64,000 nucleotides of DNA from Dichotomocladium elegans (Eukaryota; Mucoromycota; Mucoromycetes; Mucorales; Lichtheimiaceae). The translations under genes were made by a program, and so were the position numbers. Shown here in pieces: positions 19,951 to 32,333 of this stretch (position 1 is its first letter; the number at the start of each line of letters is the position of its first letter). The notes beneath the pieces were generated by a model. That model was given only the letters and a program-made list of their open reading frames with translations. It was not told where the DNA came from and did not search any database. Where the stretch lies: contig JAIXMN010000003.1 in NCBI GenBank assembly GCA_025716815.1, forward strand, positions 1,674,001 through 1,738,000. Reading direction: 5' to 3'.

Positions 19951-22523
19951 ATGGATCGTAGAAAGGAAGAATTGGAAAAAAAGCGGCAAAAGCTAGCAGA
20001 ATTACGACGTGCGCGCGAAGAACGTAAAGCTGCTCTCGAAAGTCAATCGACTTCGGCCCAGACGTCTTCGACGGTAAAAAAAGGGGGATAAAAAGCGAGA
20101 GAGAGAAATAAACTTTTAATATTTGTTCTTTACTTCTTCCTGTGAACCGACCATCCCTTGACTTGGCCCCATTTTAGCAGAACAGCAGTGGTCGCGACAG
20201 ACGGGCGATTGATGAACTTGTTGCGCTTGTGCTTGGCGAACGCCCTGGGTCTACCAATGCCGCTCCATCGGATCACGGCTCAGATACAGGATCGGACTTC
20301 ACGGGATCAAGACCTGCTTCATCAAACTATGGCTATTCCATTCCGGGCACGCCTGTTAGCGAGTATGAAACAACAACAGCTTAGTTATAAGAAATATGGA
20401 TGAACTAAATGCATTCTATACAGTTCCAATGGCCATCGTTTGTCTTTAAGCTCTCAGGCTCAAATGGTCTCCACTACGACGAATACCACTGCCACGCTGG
20501 GCCCAGGCTCGACCATCAGCGGCACAACAGCCATATCGGCTGCACCTCAATATGTTGCCGAACTATCCGAGTTCCAGAATGTTGTGGCTGATATTCCTCC
20601 TCTGGTAGCTACCTCTTGCACTCCTCTTGAAAGATTGGGATAGACTGAAAAGTAATCATGCCTGCGGTCGTCTAGGAACATGTTGTGTACAGCAAGGAGA
20701 TCCAGACAACCGAGGGATCCTTTGATGAACCCCAGCGGAGTGAAGAAGAGATTCGCAAGGAGATCATGGACGAGATCGAAGAGGCTGAGAGACAACGCCA
20801 GGCTAAACTGGAGGAAGAGCGAAAACGGGCCGAACAGGAAAAAGCCGAAGAATTCCAGGGTAAGAAGAACAACACGGTAGAAGAAAAGGCCAGCATGTTT
20901 ATTGTTATTGCTATTAGAACTCACTGCAGAAGAGAAGAAAATGGTCCTCAGCACACCAGAATTCTTAACGTTCATTGATCACTCGACCAAATATGTGGAG
21001 CGTGCATTAAATGAAACCTACGATTTTATGAAAGATTATACCCTTGGCGTCGACGTTGATAGGTGAGGCGATGCGGCTGATGACGGAAGTATCAGGAGGG
21101 CTGCTAACCCATTTGGACAAAGCAATGAAAATACCGGAAAACGTGTCAAGTTTATGTGCGACTTTTGGGACGACAAGTGGTCGCGAAATCGATCGGTTAC
21201 GGATGTTGACTGGTCCAACAAGGTCTGCACACTCAAGAGAGAAAAGGGGAAAGAGAGCCCAGACATAGCTGATAACCAGTGCATCTAGTACCCAGAGCTC
21301 CTGGTCTCCTCGTACAATAAGAACCCTGCCACAGTGAACGAACCTGATGGAGTAGCTCTTGTGTGGAACCTTCATCTTTTGGAACGTCCAGAATTTGTGT
21401 TCCACTCGCAGGTACGATTGGAATAATGGCTAAAGGAAAGCATGGAAAGACTGAACGACCTTCCAGTCAGACGTGCTGAGCGTCATGTTTAGCAAATTCC
21501 ACCCGAATTACGTGATTGGCGGCACCTACTCGGGTCAGATCGTCCTCTGGGATACACGTGCAAAGTCGCTTCCCGTCCTGAAAACCCCACTCTCTGCAGG
21601 CGGACATACCCACCCCGTATACTCCCTCGAAATGGTCGGTACGCAAAATGCGCATAACCTGATCACCGCCAGTACCGACGGCTTTGTGTGTTCATGGCAG
21701 CTCGACATGCTCGCCCAACCTCAAGATTACTTAGAGCTCCTGCATCCCTCGCACAACAAGACTGACGAGGTATCTGTGACCTGCCTTGGCTTCCCCGACA
21801 ATGAAACGACGACATTTTGGGTCGGTACTGAGGAAGGCAATGTATACCAAGCTGGCCGCTATGATCAGGCCGGCAGCAAGGCAGGTATCAACCAGACGGA
21901 CACCTATAAGGGCCATTACGGTGCAGTGACCGGTCTCCACTTCCATCCACTCTTCGGCTCAGTCGATTTCTCCGATTTGTTCTTGACGTCGTCCGTTGAC
22001 TGGACCGTTAAACTCTGGCGCTCAAAATCCGCATCCAAAGCTTCCTCTCAGCCCACCGAAGTCATTCCCTTGTACTCATTCGAGCATGCAGATGACTATG
22101 TGTACGATGTAAAGTGGTCACCTTCCCATCCTGCCTTGTTTGGCTCGGTCGATGGCACCGGCCAGTTCGATCTATGGAATCTGAATGCAGACACCGAGGT
22201 AAGGAATCCGTTGGAACCAACGATATCAACGACCGACGCATTACCTTTAGGAACCTTATGTAAGCACATCCGTTGGCTCGGGTCGAGCATTGAACAAGCT
22301 GGCGTGGGATAAGGAAGGCAACAAGACGGCTATTGGATCCAGCGATGGCCGTGTCTATTTGTACGACATTGGCGAGGTAAACTTCATGGAAATAACACCG
22401 GTAACTTTTTGCTCACGTGCTATACTGAACATCCAGATCGCCACACCTCGACAAGATGAATGGCATTTGCTGCAAAAGAACGTCTCCGAGATGATTGCCA
22501 ATCAAGAGAACCCAGGAAAATAA
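19951..22523 (+). CDS. Cytoplasmic dynein intermediate chain
   Basis: Non-catalytic subunit linking dynein heavy chain to dynactin and light chains for retrograde transport and nuclear migration. The N-terminus [20 protein letters not shown] is the conserved p150-dynactin-binding helix. After a short linker come a Ser-rich segment ([19 protein letters not shown]), a charged coiled coil ([20 protein letters not shown]), [20 protein letters not shown], then WD40 blades: [96 protein letters not shown]. The last exon encodes [20 protein letters not shown] and ends about 22523. At least nine exons; small introns at 20076-20179 and 22379-22436 are typical. Confidence 0.93.
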
Positions 22524-22824
22524 AGCGTATAATTGTGCTCCACCCATCCTTCCAGTTAAGCTCTGTTATGCCAACTGTCAACAAATACAGCGTCAGAAAA
22601 AAAAAAAAAGCAAATGTGCATGGGAACTAATGTCAAAGTCACATGGCCATGTATGTCAAGAGGACTATACAATCGATGATTCACCAAACCGTTCAGTTGA
22701 GGGGAGGAGTGGAACGCTATGGATGGGGTGCAGGTAGAGACTACGGACTTTAGGATGCCCACTTGGCTACATAAGATGATATTCTTTAAAAAAGAACCGA
22801 TGCATTGATGCGTGCACCGTGGGG

Positions 22825-24880
22825 CTACCACATAAACTTGGATGGCACAGAAATTGGGGACGTGTCATCCTCCTTGGCTGCTACGGCAATACCGATCGAG
22901 GCTGTTTCTTGCTCAGTCTTCTCGCATTCATCCCCCATGATTGTGCTAGTAGAAGAAGAAATAAAAGAGCCGGTGTTGGTCTCTTCAGAGTCGAGATCAC
23001 CATAGCTCATTTGGCGGTACTGATCTAACAAGGATGCTACGTATGCGAGCATCTCTTTCCATCGGCGGGATGCGTCTGCGCTGTCAGGAAGAATATACAT
23101 GCGGCACTCGAAGGCGTCTGTTTCTTCCTCAAGACACCTCAGGGCATGCTTTGAGAGCGCGTGCTCCGTAAATTGGAGTGCCAACCCGTGTGGCCCAGCA
23201 TCCACTTGACGCTCGTCGTCCGAGGATGGATGCGCCACCTGGACAAAGAAATCAAGCGGGACTCTGTAGAGAGGCGGTTTGGTCTATGCACAGGGAATAA
23301 AGAGAAGCATGAGCCGTGTTTTTTTTTCGGACACTGTCAAAAAATAAAGACTTACGGCACGATATTCAAAATCATAGAGTAAGAGGACAGTGCCATGAAG
23401 AGCTGCCCAGAACCGTTCCCATTTCTTTTTTTTTTAAACCATGTCACAACAAAAACAGTTCAGTGGCAATATTTCACACCTCCATATAAAACCTACTTAC
23501 GGGCATGAGCTGGCCTCGAATGTAGACGGTCATGTAGTCCTGATGGAGACACTTGTCATCAAAAAGGACTTGCACACTCTTGCTTACAAAGGTTCCATAG
23601 ATGGCCAAGATCTGACATGCTGGACTGTCTTTGAGCGCCATTCTACGCAACTGCTTCTCGCACGCCTGCAACGGTACAGAGAACGTTTCCGTGCCAATCA
23701 TCACATCTTCCAGTCCATGATGCTGGCCGATCCCTCGTCGTGCTGGCTTGGGCTGCGCGAATATCTTGAGCGTCACTGTTGAGTCCTCGTCCACATCGCT
23801 ATATATAATGAATGAGTCAATACGGCTGCTTTTTTCTTTTCCTCGGACATGAGTCAGTCATCTTGCTTTTCACTTGCAATAAAAACGTTTCATCTATCTC
23901 TGCCTGGACACAGTGCTTCCCACATTTTTCGCTAAAGACAAGTTGGCCTGTGCAGATGCTCTTGCCCATCTGAACAGCACAACGGAAAGCACAGGCTGGC
24001 GCAGAGGGAGAGGACGAGAGCGTTAGTTAGTGAAAGATCGATGGGATGTGGCATCAAGACGACATTTACGTACGTTTTCTGGTGCTTTGTTGGACAATCT
24101 GTATAACTATGTGAATGATATTGCCCCGTTATTCTCTACTCTCTCTCTCTCTTTCTCACCCATCGACCTTCATTCTTTTTTGTTTCCCTCGTATATATCC
24201 GCTTTCTTCTTTCTCTTCGTTACCTCGTAAATAGAACGTCGCCTTGGGCGTCGAGACCTTCACAGGTTCGTGTACAAATGGACTGAGAGGGGGGGAAAAA
24301 CCCTATTCATCAGTAAAACCCCTCCATCCATTTCTTGCAACGCACGCAGTCGCTCGCTCTCCCACGCACACACATACACATACAAGGTCTGACTCCGCGT
24401 TACTGGTTTCCGCAGGACGATCGACTTTGGACAGTCGGCCAGCGGATGGCGCAGTCCTTCGGCCTCTACAGGCTCGCGCCGAATCCACTGAAGTTTCTCG
24501 TCCGGTAGCTGGTCAAGTGTCTCGTATGGCCCATTGTAATGAATAACCGGATCGGCAGACGTCTTTGCGGCAGAGGGCAACAATTTTCTTTTATGCGCTT
24601 TCTTTTGCGCATCCGCCATGATGGTGTTGCTGGTATTGATAAACGACGCCGTCGAATTTTTATGTTTGATCAACGGTGTCATTGGTGCAACCCGGACCTG
24701 CCTGCTACTACTAATACTACTATTGCTGCTGCTGCTGCTGCTGCTGTCTTGGGATAGTTGAAGGAATGGCTTGTTGAAGAAGGTTCGGAACATCGCTCCA
24801 GACAGCCCTTTGCCAGACCGGCTAGGCTTCTGCGTTGACGACAACTCAAGAAGGGGATTAGGTACGGTCGGACAATCCAT
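22825..24880 (-). CDS. Anillin-like C2-PH domain protein
   Basis: N-terminus MDCPTVPNPLLELSSTQKPS begins a Ser-rich disordered region (a run of serines near residue 45), followed by PYETLDQLPDEKLQWIRREP. Later exons encode CAVQMGKSICTGQLVFSEKC and a beta-rich C2-like segment (STVTLKIFAQPKPARRGIG, CLHQDYMTVYIRGQLMPVS). A C-terminal PH domain follows: KWERFWAALHGTVLLLYDFE, KPPLYRVPLDFFVQVAHPSS, then the helix SRRWKEMLAYVASLLDQYR. The C2-then-PH order at the C-terminus is the anillin-homology arrangement (Mid1/Mid2/Bud4), so a septin or cytokinesis role is likely but inferred. Start taken at the ATG at 24880. About five exons; intron edges approximate. Confidence 0.55.
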
Positions 24881-25005
24881 CGTGGGGACCACGCAAAGAG
24901 GATTTAGAGAAAAACGGAAGGGAGAGGGATTGCGAGGAACGCGTTATTATTAGACTTTAATGAAATGGGCCAAATAAATCGTTAGGCAGGAACGTTCGGA
25001 GCAAT

Positions 25006-27852
25006 TCAAATTCTGGCTATCGTCTGTGCGAGCACTGTCGCGCTTTGCAAGCCCGGCCTGGTCGCTGCCGCGACGATGGCTGCAGCCGTTGCCGAGCCCA
25101 TACCAAGGAGCGCTTGTAGCAAAAATCGGGGCGCAAATATTTTCCATGTCATCAGATGCCGTCGCAGAATGAGCACAAATAAAGCACTGAGCCAGGTCGG
25201 GACCATGGGGAGCAATGTCATGGTCATCAACGCCAGTCCTTGGTGGTGACCACTGTCTGGTCTGTCAGGAACGGGGACAAATAATGGCCAACTGATCCAC
25301 ACCATGAGAGGCCCTGCCAAGGTCGACAGCGCGACCAGCAATGCGCCTCCATAATAATTCATATCGTCAAATCCGATAAATGCCGCTTTCCACGGCAAGG
25401 ATGTGAAAGTCGCCTGGTGCGCCGTCGCAAAGAAAAGGTGCTGGCCGATTACATGTAGAAGCGCCAGCCGGAGCTCTACAAACGTATCGCTAGCGCCAGA
25501 GGCCCCTGCGACGGAGGATGGCGTCAGTAGGTTGAGTATAATAGGTACGCTAAGCAGAAGAGTCGTGCCAAAGGGGCGTTGAAGCAACGCGAGAGTCGCG
25601 CTCCAGAAAAAGATTAATATCCATGCGGATGATCGCTCCAGCCGGTGTTGTCGCGCCGTTACGATCGCCGCTTGTGCAGTAGCAAGCGTGCAAATGGAGT
25701 AGACAAGGCGCGGTAAATACACATTGAGAATCTTGAGCGCCATAGGTGGAATGTCGCTGCTAACTGTGTTACTATCGTAAATGTCCTGAATCTGTCTCAG
25801 AATCACAATCATCAGAACTGCACAATAAAGTGTTCGCTTCCAGTGGCCTGCTATTGTTCCGGCGGTGCGCAGCGCAAAGAGCCGGATAAGATGGACGAGA
25901 AGCACCAGATTAAGTATGAAGAAGCTCAGAATAGCAACACTCTTCTCTTTGGTCAGGTAGCCGCTGTGAAGGTAGCTGCAGTACGGGAATTGCTCTTCGC
26001 GGCATTGTCCCATCAACCCCGTCAACCGGATCCAAGCCATAATCAAAATAGGCGCTGCCCTGAAGCTCCTTGCAAACCACCAGGCGCACAGCGTCGCCGC
26101 TATGAACCGCGTCCCTCGGTCTTCCCAGATGACAAAGCTGTTCGAAGCAAGCGTGAACGCATTAATCAGCGTGCCCGTCAGAATCACGCTCCAGTCGTGA
26201 TCCAGTATCGTCTTCCCTTGTGTGGCGCCAATAAGTACAACGCATCCTGCAAGGACGGCCACGGCGCCCACGGCGTCCACTGTCGTCATTTTTTCGAACC
26301 AGCCGTGGCCCCGGACGCCGTCGACGAGAGCAGCCATCGCCCCAACCAAACACGTTACGGTCGTCCCGATGGTCAACAAAACAGCCCGGCGCCAAATAAT
26401 GGCGGGCTGTCGAATAAATGAGATATATGCGGCCGCGCATGTCGTCGCTGTGAGCAAAAGGATACCCATCGCCATCGATCCAACGTCAAACTGTGCCCAA
26501 ATTGCCTGGCAGTACTTGATGGTGTCAGTCAAAAACCGGTCATACGCGAAGATCGAATGCTCAAACGACCCAGCTGCAAAATCAGCCTCGGCTTGAGCGA
26601 GATGGGTGTAGATAGACTCAAGTGCCTTGGGTGCGAATCCAGGATGATTAGTACAACGCCCATACTCTTCGAGGTAGTTCGCCACTTGGCGGGCATTCCT
26701 TCTAAACTGCTCAGCCATGTGGCGAATTGGCTCTTCATCATCGCTGTTGATAACAACGTCCGGGATCAGAGCGCCTAGATTCCCGAAAGGGATCGGGACA
26801 TTGAGCAGATAGGCGAGTGTGGGAACCAAGTGAATCTGTGAGACGGTAGCATACTTGCTCGCATTGTACTGGAGACGTTCGGTCACCTCTTTGGGATCAT
26901 AACCCAACCGGTCCGCACGCGCCTGATGGATCTGAAAATACAGCGCCTGGGATGCGCCATCAAGGCGTGTGAGCGGACGTTTAGAGTGCATGAACAGAGC
27001 GCTTGTCAATTCCTCAACACTCTCTCCACCATGATCCCCTTCTACTGACATGCCATGATCGCCCATGACGACAAGAAGCGTCCTGTCGTCGACCGTCTTA
27101 TCGATCAGGCGTTCGATGATGCTGTTCATTTGCTGGAGTTTGATGGCCATGTTGGGGTGCGAGGGGCCATAGGTGTGACCACAGTGATCGACACCTAGAA
27201 AATGCGCAATGGCTACTTCCCATGTATGTTCTGTGCCTTCCACGAGGGGCCACAAGTGGGACAAGATCCGATCATCGACCGTATTGAGGTCAAACATTTT
27301 AAAGCTGTCACTCTCAAAGGTCTTATTGGCCTCGAATAAAACATCAGGAAAGAGATTGGTCCAGGTATCATCGCCCATAAAATAAAGCTCCTTGTAGCGT
27401 GTGCGGATCTGGCGCAGCAGATGGTCTTCGGTCACAACCGACGAGGCAAAATTCTCGCCTGCATCGATAAAAGTCGGAAGAGAGCCTGTCATTAAGCCCT
27501 TGACGCGCTGCATGGTGGTGGTAGGTGGGTCAGCGCGGAACTGAAAAAGCAGAGCCGATTCGGGGGAGGTGGCCAAGAGGCGATCTATGACGGGAAGCTG
27601 ATTGAGATAATGTTCTTGCCGATCAGGCAGAGCGATCGTAAAGTCGAATCGAAGCGCATCGATCACGATGAGAAGGACGCGGTCAAAAGGTGCTTTTACG
27701 GTGTCATCAAGAAGAGGTAAGGGAGTGGAATCAAGAGTTTGGCGTGTGAGCAGAAAACCCTTGAGGAAGATGTAGATCCCAAAGCCTTGAAAGAGCGCAA
27801 GGGTTGTGAGGATTAAAACGAGCGATGGGCGGCATTGTGGTGACAGCCGCAT
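25006..27852 (-). CDS. GPI13: GPI ethanolamine phosphate transferase 3 (Gpi13/PIG-O)
   Basis: ER membrane enzyme that adds phosphoethanolamine to the third mannose of the GPI precursor, the group later joined to protein. Single exon, 948 codons, full length for the family. An N-terminal membrane anchor (LVLILTTLALFQGFGIYIFL) precedes the luminal alkaline-phosphatase-like domain: LLIVIDALRFDFTIALPD (metal site), PPTTTMQRVKGLMTGSLPTF (nucleophile threonine), FMGDDTWTNLFPD, HFLGVDHCGHTYGPSHPNM, VVMGDHGMSVEGDHGGES. The C-terminal half is a multi-pass membrane domain of about a dozen helices. The intronless state is unusual beside its intron-rich neighbours. Confident from motif order and length. 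Confidence 0.96.
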   Translation of the reverse strand: MRLSPQCRPSLVLILTTLALFQGFGIYIFLKGFLLTRQTLDSTPLPLLDDTVKAPFDRVLLIVIDALRFDFTIALPDRQEHYLNQLPVIDRLLATSPESALLFQFRADPPTTTMQRVKGLMTGSLPTFIDAGENFASSVVTEDHLLRQIRTRYKELYFMGDDTWTNLFPDVLFEANKTFESDSFKMFDLNTVDDRILSHLWPLVEGTEHTWEVAIAHFLGVDHCGHTYGPSHPNMAIKLQQMNSIIERLIDKTVDDRTLLVVMGDHGMSVEGDHGGESVEELTSALFMHSKRPLTRLDGASQALYFQIHQARADRLGYDPKEVTERLQYNASKYATVSQIHLVPTLAYLLNVPIPFGNLGALIPDVVINSDDEEPIRHMAEQFRRNARQVANYLEEYGRCTNHPGFAPKALESIYTHLAQAEADFAAGSFEHSIFAYDRFLTDTIKYCQAIWAQFDVGSMAMGILLLTATTCAAAYISFIRQPAIIWRRAVLLTIGTTVTCLVGAMAALVDGVRGHGWFEKMTTVDAVGAVAVLAGCVVLIGATQGKTILDHDWSVILTGTLINAFTLASNSFVIWEDRGTRFIAATLCAWWFARSFRAAPILIMAWIRLTGLMGQCREEQFPYCSYLHSGYLTKEKSVAILSFFILNLVLLVHLIRLFALRTAGTIAGHWKRTLYCAVLMIVILRQIQDIYDSNTVSSDIPPMALKILNVYLPRLVYSICTLATAQAAIVTARQHRLERSSAWILIFFWSATLALLQRPFGTTLLLSVPIILNLLTPSSVAGASGASDTFVELRLALLHVIGQHLFFATAHQATFTSLPWKAAFIGFDDMNYYGGALLVALSTLAGPLMVWISWPLFVPVPDRPDSGHHQGLALMTMTLLPMVPTWLSALFVLILRRHLMTWKIFAPRFLLQALLGMGSATAAAIVAAATRPGLQSATVLAQTIARI

Positions 27853-28346
27853 CGTTTAGTTCCTGGCCATTGGAAGAAGGCCTCCCGGCGGAGAGAGACC
27901 GCTTTGAATTTGTTGTCGTGTGGGGCGGGTAGCGCGCTCCGTAATTACCGATTTCGGAATACCACGAAAATGCCGGCTTGTGCTGCCACCTAGCATCTCT
28001 AGCTTGATAAGATCGATACACATTGCAACGAGCAAGCACACGACAGTCGGCCTGATTTATGAACACGATCTACTGCTTCTTCCGCAACACCACCCCCCAT
28101 ATACACATACCCAACGCATACACAAACACACGACACATCCGGAACATACATACAACGTCTTCACGAATGCAGAATGAATAAAACACATATACCAACCTTC
28201 GCAGGAAAAAAGAAAGACGACGACATCGCAACACGCATATTCAAGTGGTGCAAAACAACAAAAAGTACGGAATTCTTTTTGTATTCCCTCTTTTTCTGCT
28301 CTCTCCCGTTTTAATTAGCGTCCAGATAAACAAAACAAACAAAAAT
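27853..28346. other. Divergent intergenic region
   Basis: Shared upstream region of the minus-strand GPI13 and plus-strand aminopeptidase genes. Contains CA-rich and ACACAT stretches (28090-28190) and a pyrimidine-rich tract near 28275-28310. No gene seen; both promoters must lie here. Confidence 0.5.
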
Positions 28347-29767
28347 ATGTTGAATCCACGCTCCATCGCCTTTGCAAGACGCTCATTCCATAGCGCATTG
28401 GCATTGCATACCCCACCTCGCCGGACCGGTCAAAGCGGAGTCAAGTGGGGTCATTTCGAACGCATCACACCGCCATCGCTCGCGAACGTGAATGTTAAAA
28501 CTTGGCCACGGCGAGCAGTTCCGACATCGATTCCTCGGCCGCCGTATGCAGCTGAAGGCCTTTCGTCCGAATGGGAATCTGTCATTCCACGGCTTACCCG
28601 ACCTGATCAAATTCAGGGGCTCCGGGAAGCCTGTCAGCTTGCCAAGCAAGTGTTATTCCTCGGTGGACAAATGTGCCAGGTGAACAAGTGCGATATTAAA
28701 AAAAATGTTGTATTTTATTTAATCCTTTAATCCTCTCTTTTTTTTTAGCCTGGTACCACCACAGACGAGATTGACAAGGTGCTTCATGAAGCTATTGTCG
28801 CAAAAGGTGCATATCCTTCGCCGCTGAACTACATGGGATACCCAAAGAGCGTGTGCACGTCTGTCAATAACATCATTGCCCATTCTATCCCGGACAAGTA
28901 CGGTTTTCCACCACCACCACCCTTCTTTTTTCTTTTATTCACCATTCACTGTATGATATTGAATAGTCGGCCGTTGCGTGATGGCGACATCATCAATATC
29001 GATGTGACAGTAAGTCAAAATAATGTGTCTCCGCGGAGTTAAGGTAAACAGGTAGACCTTTCAAGGTGTATCTTAACGGGTATCATGGCGACACGTCAGC
29101 TACCTTCTTAGTGGGCAATGTTGACCAAGCGGGCCAAAACCTGGTCGCGTGTACCAAAGAATGCCTTGACAAAGCTATAGAGGTATGCGGTCCTGGTTCT
29201 CCGCTGAGGGAGATCGGTAGGGTGATCAGGTAAGTGACAAAGGTTCCGACGTATTGCTGCATTGGAGAATGATTGAACTCTTTTTTTTGGTGTATGATTC
29301 GTTAAAAAAAAGCGATCATGCGCAGAAACATGGTTATTCTGTCTCGGAAGAGCTTACAGGACATGGTATTGGCAATGAATTCCATTGTCACCCTCTCATA
29401 TATCACCACGGTAAAGATATATAGACAGACACATGCAGCAATAAGGAAATGACACATTTCATCATTAAGCAAATGACGAGGAAGGAACTATGGAACCAGG
29501 AATGGCCTTCACCATCGAAGTAAGAAGGAGTGAGGATTATGAGATGAATAAATAAACTGATTGGTTGCATAGCCCATTCTTTGTCAAGGATCAGCGATGG
29601 GTATCATGTGGCCTGATAATTGGACAATCTCGACCATCGATGGCGGACGAAGTGCTCAGTTTGAACATACAGTAAGTGCACGTTGTACAAACGAAAGAGC
29701 GAATGCTAAATTGAATCGGCTGCAGGTCATCATCACTAAGGACGGTGTCGAGGTGCTTACACGATAA
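28347..29767 (+). CDS. Methionine aminopeptidase 1, mitochondrial type (Map1D-like)
   Basis: Removes the initiator methionine from proteins. The N-terminus [20 protein letters not shown] is Arg/Ser-rich and suits a mitochondrial presequence. The catalytic core follows: [60 protein letters not shown] (two metal aspartates), [16 protein letters not shown] (metal His), [11 protein letters not shown] (Glu) and [12 protein letters not shown] (last metal Glu), ending [13 protein letters not shown]. Eight or so exons. The exon near 29572 reads [20 protein letters not shown] when the acceptor phase is honoured, so the apparent frameshift there is not real. The 3' end is 69 bp from the convergent RPF1 gene. 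Confidence 0.93.
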
Positions 29768-29835
29768 AGTTAGAGAAATATGTAGATGAGAAAGAAATGT
29801 GTATTGTATGATGACATGCGCAGACAAGATAATGA

Positions 29836-31043
29836 TTACAAAAAGAACTTTTTACGGTTCGTCTCCATATCCGGCCGGAAGATCCATTCATATTCATTGT
29901 CGCGAGAATAGGTTCCCTTTTGAAGCCACCGCAGCTTCAGTGTGAATCGGGGGCCCAACTCCTTCAGGCCAACTTTCTCTGTGTCTTTGAAAATATATCG
30001 ATGCCGCCGCACAAATATGAAGTCTCGTTGGTTGTGAAAGGTAACTACTTGCCGGCCTTCAAATTCAGGAACCTGAGGCATGAGTGATTGGAACATTCGG
30101 CCGATGGTATGACCCAGTCTGGTATTAAAGTTATTGAGGATCAACTCGGGATTATGGGCCGTCACCAGACCTTTGCCCTATGTAACGATCGAACGAACAT
30201 TTAATTTCCCCATGATACCGACAGGTCCATGAAAACACTTACTGGCAGTCGAATGGAAGGCGTGTAGCTGCTCAGTTTGAAGTACGCTGAGGGGCCATTC
30301 GGTAAGTGAATCAAGGTGATCGCATCTGTTTGGCGCAAGTTAAGCAAAAGCTTCTTCTTCTTCATTCTCCTTTTTTTCTTTTTCCTTACTCGGAATCTTT
30401 CGGTCCTCATTGACGATCATCACATCCGTGTAGTCGTGCTTTATTGACTGCTGAATAATATCTTTTATTCCATGGTTGTTTCCGCGTTTTGCAAAGGTCG
30501 TGTTGGGGAAAATGGAGACCAGATCCGCACAGAAATCGTAAGCTGCCTGCGATATGATATTTGAATATCGGCGTAAGTCCTCAGGGACAACTTATTCAGT
30601 CGCGAAAAATTTCTTACCTGCGAGCATCCTTTACTGGTGGTTACGACAATCTTGGGTGTTTTACCGCTAAAGTAGGACGCAAGCTCGTCTGTTGCTTCGT
30701 CCGCGGCTACTTCGCCCTCGTCGTCTGGAACCATGGTTTCATCCTTGACTCGTGTGTTCTCGAGTGTTCTGGGAACATTTTCTTTTAATCGTTTCTACGA
30801 GATGAGGTACGGCTTAATCATTAGCGAATCGGATCGAGGTAGATAGAGTTATTACAAAGACAATCGCCTATGAATCGACGGGGGACATACTGCTTTGAGC
30901 TCGGGATTCTTTTCTTCTTCTCTGGCACGCTGTCTTCGCTTTTCCGCCTTCTGTTTTTGTTTCTCGAGCTTGAGTTTCTGATGGACTTTCGAACGTTTGT
31001 CCTTGTTTTTAAGTTCGGACGGACGAATGGGAATGGGTGGCAT
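29836..31043 (-). CDS. RPF1: Ribosome production factor 1 (Brix domain)
   Basis: Nucleolar assembly factor for the 60S subunit, required for 27S rRNA processing. N-terminal basic helix [20 protein letters not shown] and [20 protein letters not shown]; start taken at the ATG at 31043. The middle exons contain the Brix domain ([31 protein letters not shown]). The last exon has [60 protein letters not shown] and stops after NRKKFFL, all closely family-like. About five exons. Convergent with the aminopeptidase gene. Confidence 0.93.
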
Positions 31044-31364
31044 TGCAAGGATCAAAAGATGGTTAAATGATCAAAACTTTTCGTTGCGCAAAATCGAAAC
31101 GAAAGAACAATGCAAAAAATAAAACGGTCACAGATCCTCTTCCCAACCCCCCACATGGGAGAGCTGAACCTCGAAGTGTTGCACATGATTCGCCTAAGAG
31201 CATCCCCAACGAAGCTTCTAGACCGTAATTTATTTCAAATTAGAAGCTCAATTTTGGAATTGGTCATCCCCAACGGTCCTCCTAAACGACCTCTTTCAGG
31301 CTCAGGGCTCCTAAAATCGTAGGCCCTGACGAGACCTTCTATTTTTCCCTTTCACTCAAAAGTC
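31044..31364. other. RPF1 upstream region and left arm of the PIF/Harbinger element
   Basis: Contains two near-identical motifs, GAGCATCCCCAACG (about 31198) and GGTCATCCCCAACGG (about 31261), of the kind found at ends of PIF/Harbinger elements. I could not find a good inverted partner on the right side near 33.8 kb. Confidence 0.35.
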
Positions 31365-32243
31365 ATGTCCAACCCTGAATCTCAGCAACAATCTTCGCCT
31401 GCAATTTCAAACAGGAACCAGAACTGGGTGATTGCAGATGAACAACTCTGCCGATCGTGGATCAAGGTTTCCCTCGATGCAGTTGTTGGGACTGACCAGA
31501 AGAATGCCACGATGTGGCAGCGAATCCACGCTGATTTCGCCTGCCACAAGATTATCCGGATAGAACGAAATGCTACCGGGTTGGCAGCTCGCTGGGGTGT
31601 CATCCAGCGATCGGTGTCCAAGTTTTGCGGTCTGCTCGCCCAAGTTGAGGCGCTCCAGCAGAGTGGCACAACCTTTGAAGACAAGGTATTATCTTAAGTA
31701 AATCCATCTAATAAATTACTTTGATTAAACAGGTTTGATTAGGTTGTCAAAGCTCACGAGCTATATGAAGCGCTCAATAAAGGGCGCTTCAAGTTCGAGC
31801 ATTGCTGGCGCATCTTACGAGAGGTGCCAAAGTGAGCCGAGTCGGTGGCTCCAAAGGCAAGACCAAGTCACGCCTCTGCCCTGGTCTCGGTTGAAGCTGA
31901 AGCTACAGCTGATACCCTTGTCTCGCGTCCTCCTGGAAGGAAGCAAGAGAAGGCGCGAATGAAGCACAGCCTGGACAAGTTAGAGGCTAAGGCCAGCGAG
32001 AGGCTGGAGGTAATTGCGCGGCGCAGAGCGCACGCGGATACGCTTTTGTCTCGGCGATCCGACCTGGACGAGCGGCGACTTGCATTGGACGCCGAGCGCC
32101 ATGCTCTGGACCTTCAGCGTAGCGATTTTGAAATCGCGAGCGCTGATGTCTTTGCCGCCGCAGATCCGACGTCTGCTGCGATATTGCAGCTTTTGAAGAA
32201 GCAAGTTTTGCTTCGCCTTCAGCAAGAAGGAACTGATAAATAA
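31365..32243 (+). pseudogene. Harbinger accessory (Myb/SANT-like, NAM-associated) protein, likely broken
   Basis: First part: MSNPESQQQSSPAISNRNQN, LCRSWIKVSLDAVVGTDQKN, MWQRIHADFACHK, LAARWGVIQRSVSKFCGLLA, the Myb/SANT-like fold used by Harbinger ORF2 proteins to bring transposase to DNA. After an intron (about 31687-31741) the frame reads KAHELYEALNKGRFKFEHCW, then a stop in frame near 31832, and continues in a coiled coil rich in Arg/Glu/Ala (MKHSLDKLEAKASERLEVIA, LDERRLALDAERHALDLQRS), ending LRLQQEGTDK. The join after REVPK needs either an unseen intron or reflects decay. Confidence 0.55.
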
Positions 32244-32333
32244 AGCTTATATACAAGCATAAATATATATGATCTCTATTTTATTTAGGTGAACGTGTGC
32301 GATGATGTCAACAAAATATTTATTGAATGGGGC

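Noticed and set aside
25843..26421. Plus-strand 192-codon ORF
   Set aside because: Antisense to the uninterrupted GPI13 gene; composition is a shadow of its membrane segments.
29572..29640. Apparent frameshift in the last part of the methionine aminopeptidase
   Set aside because: Reading from the acceptor in phase gives [20 protein letters not shown], matching the family; the other frame is simply wrong.
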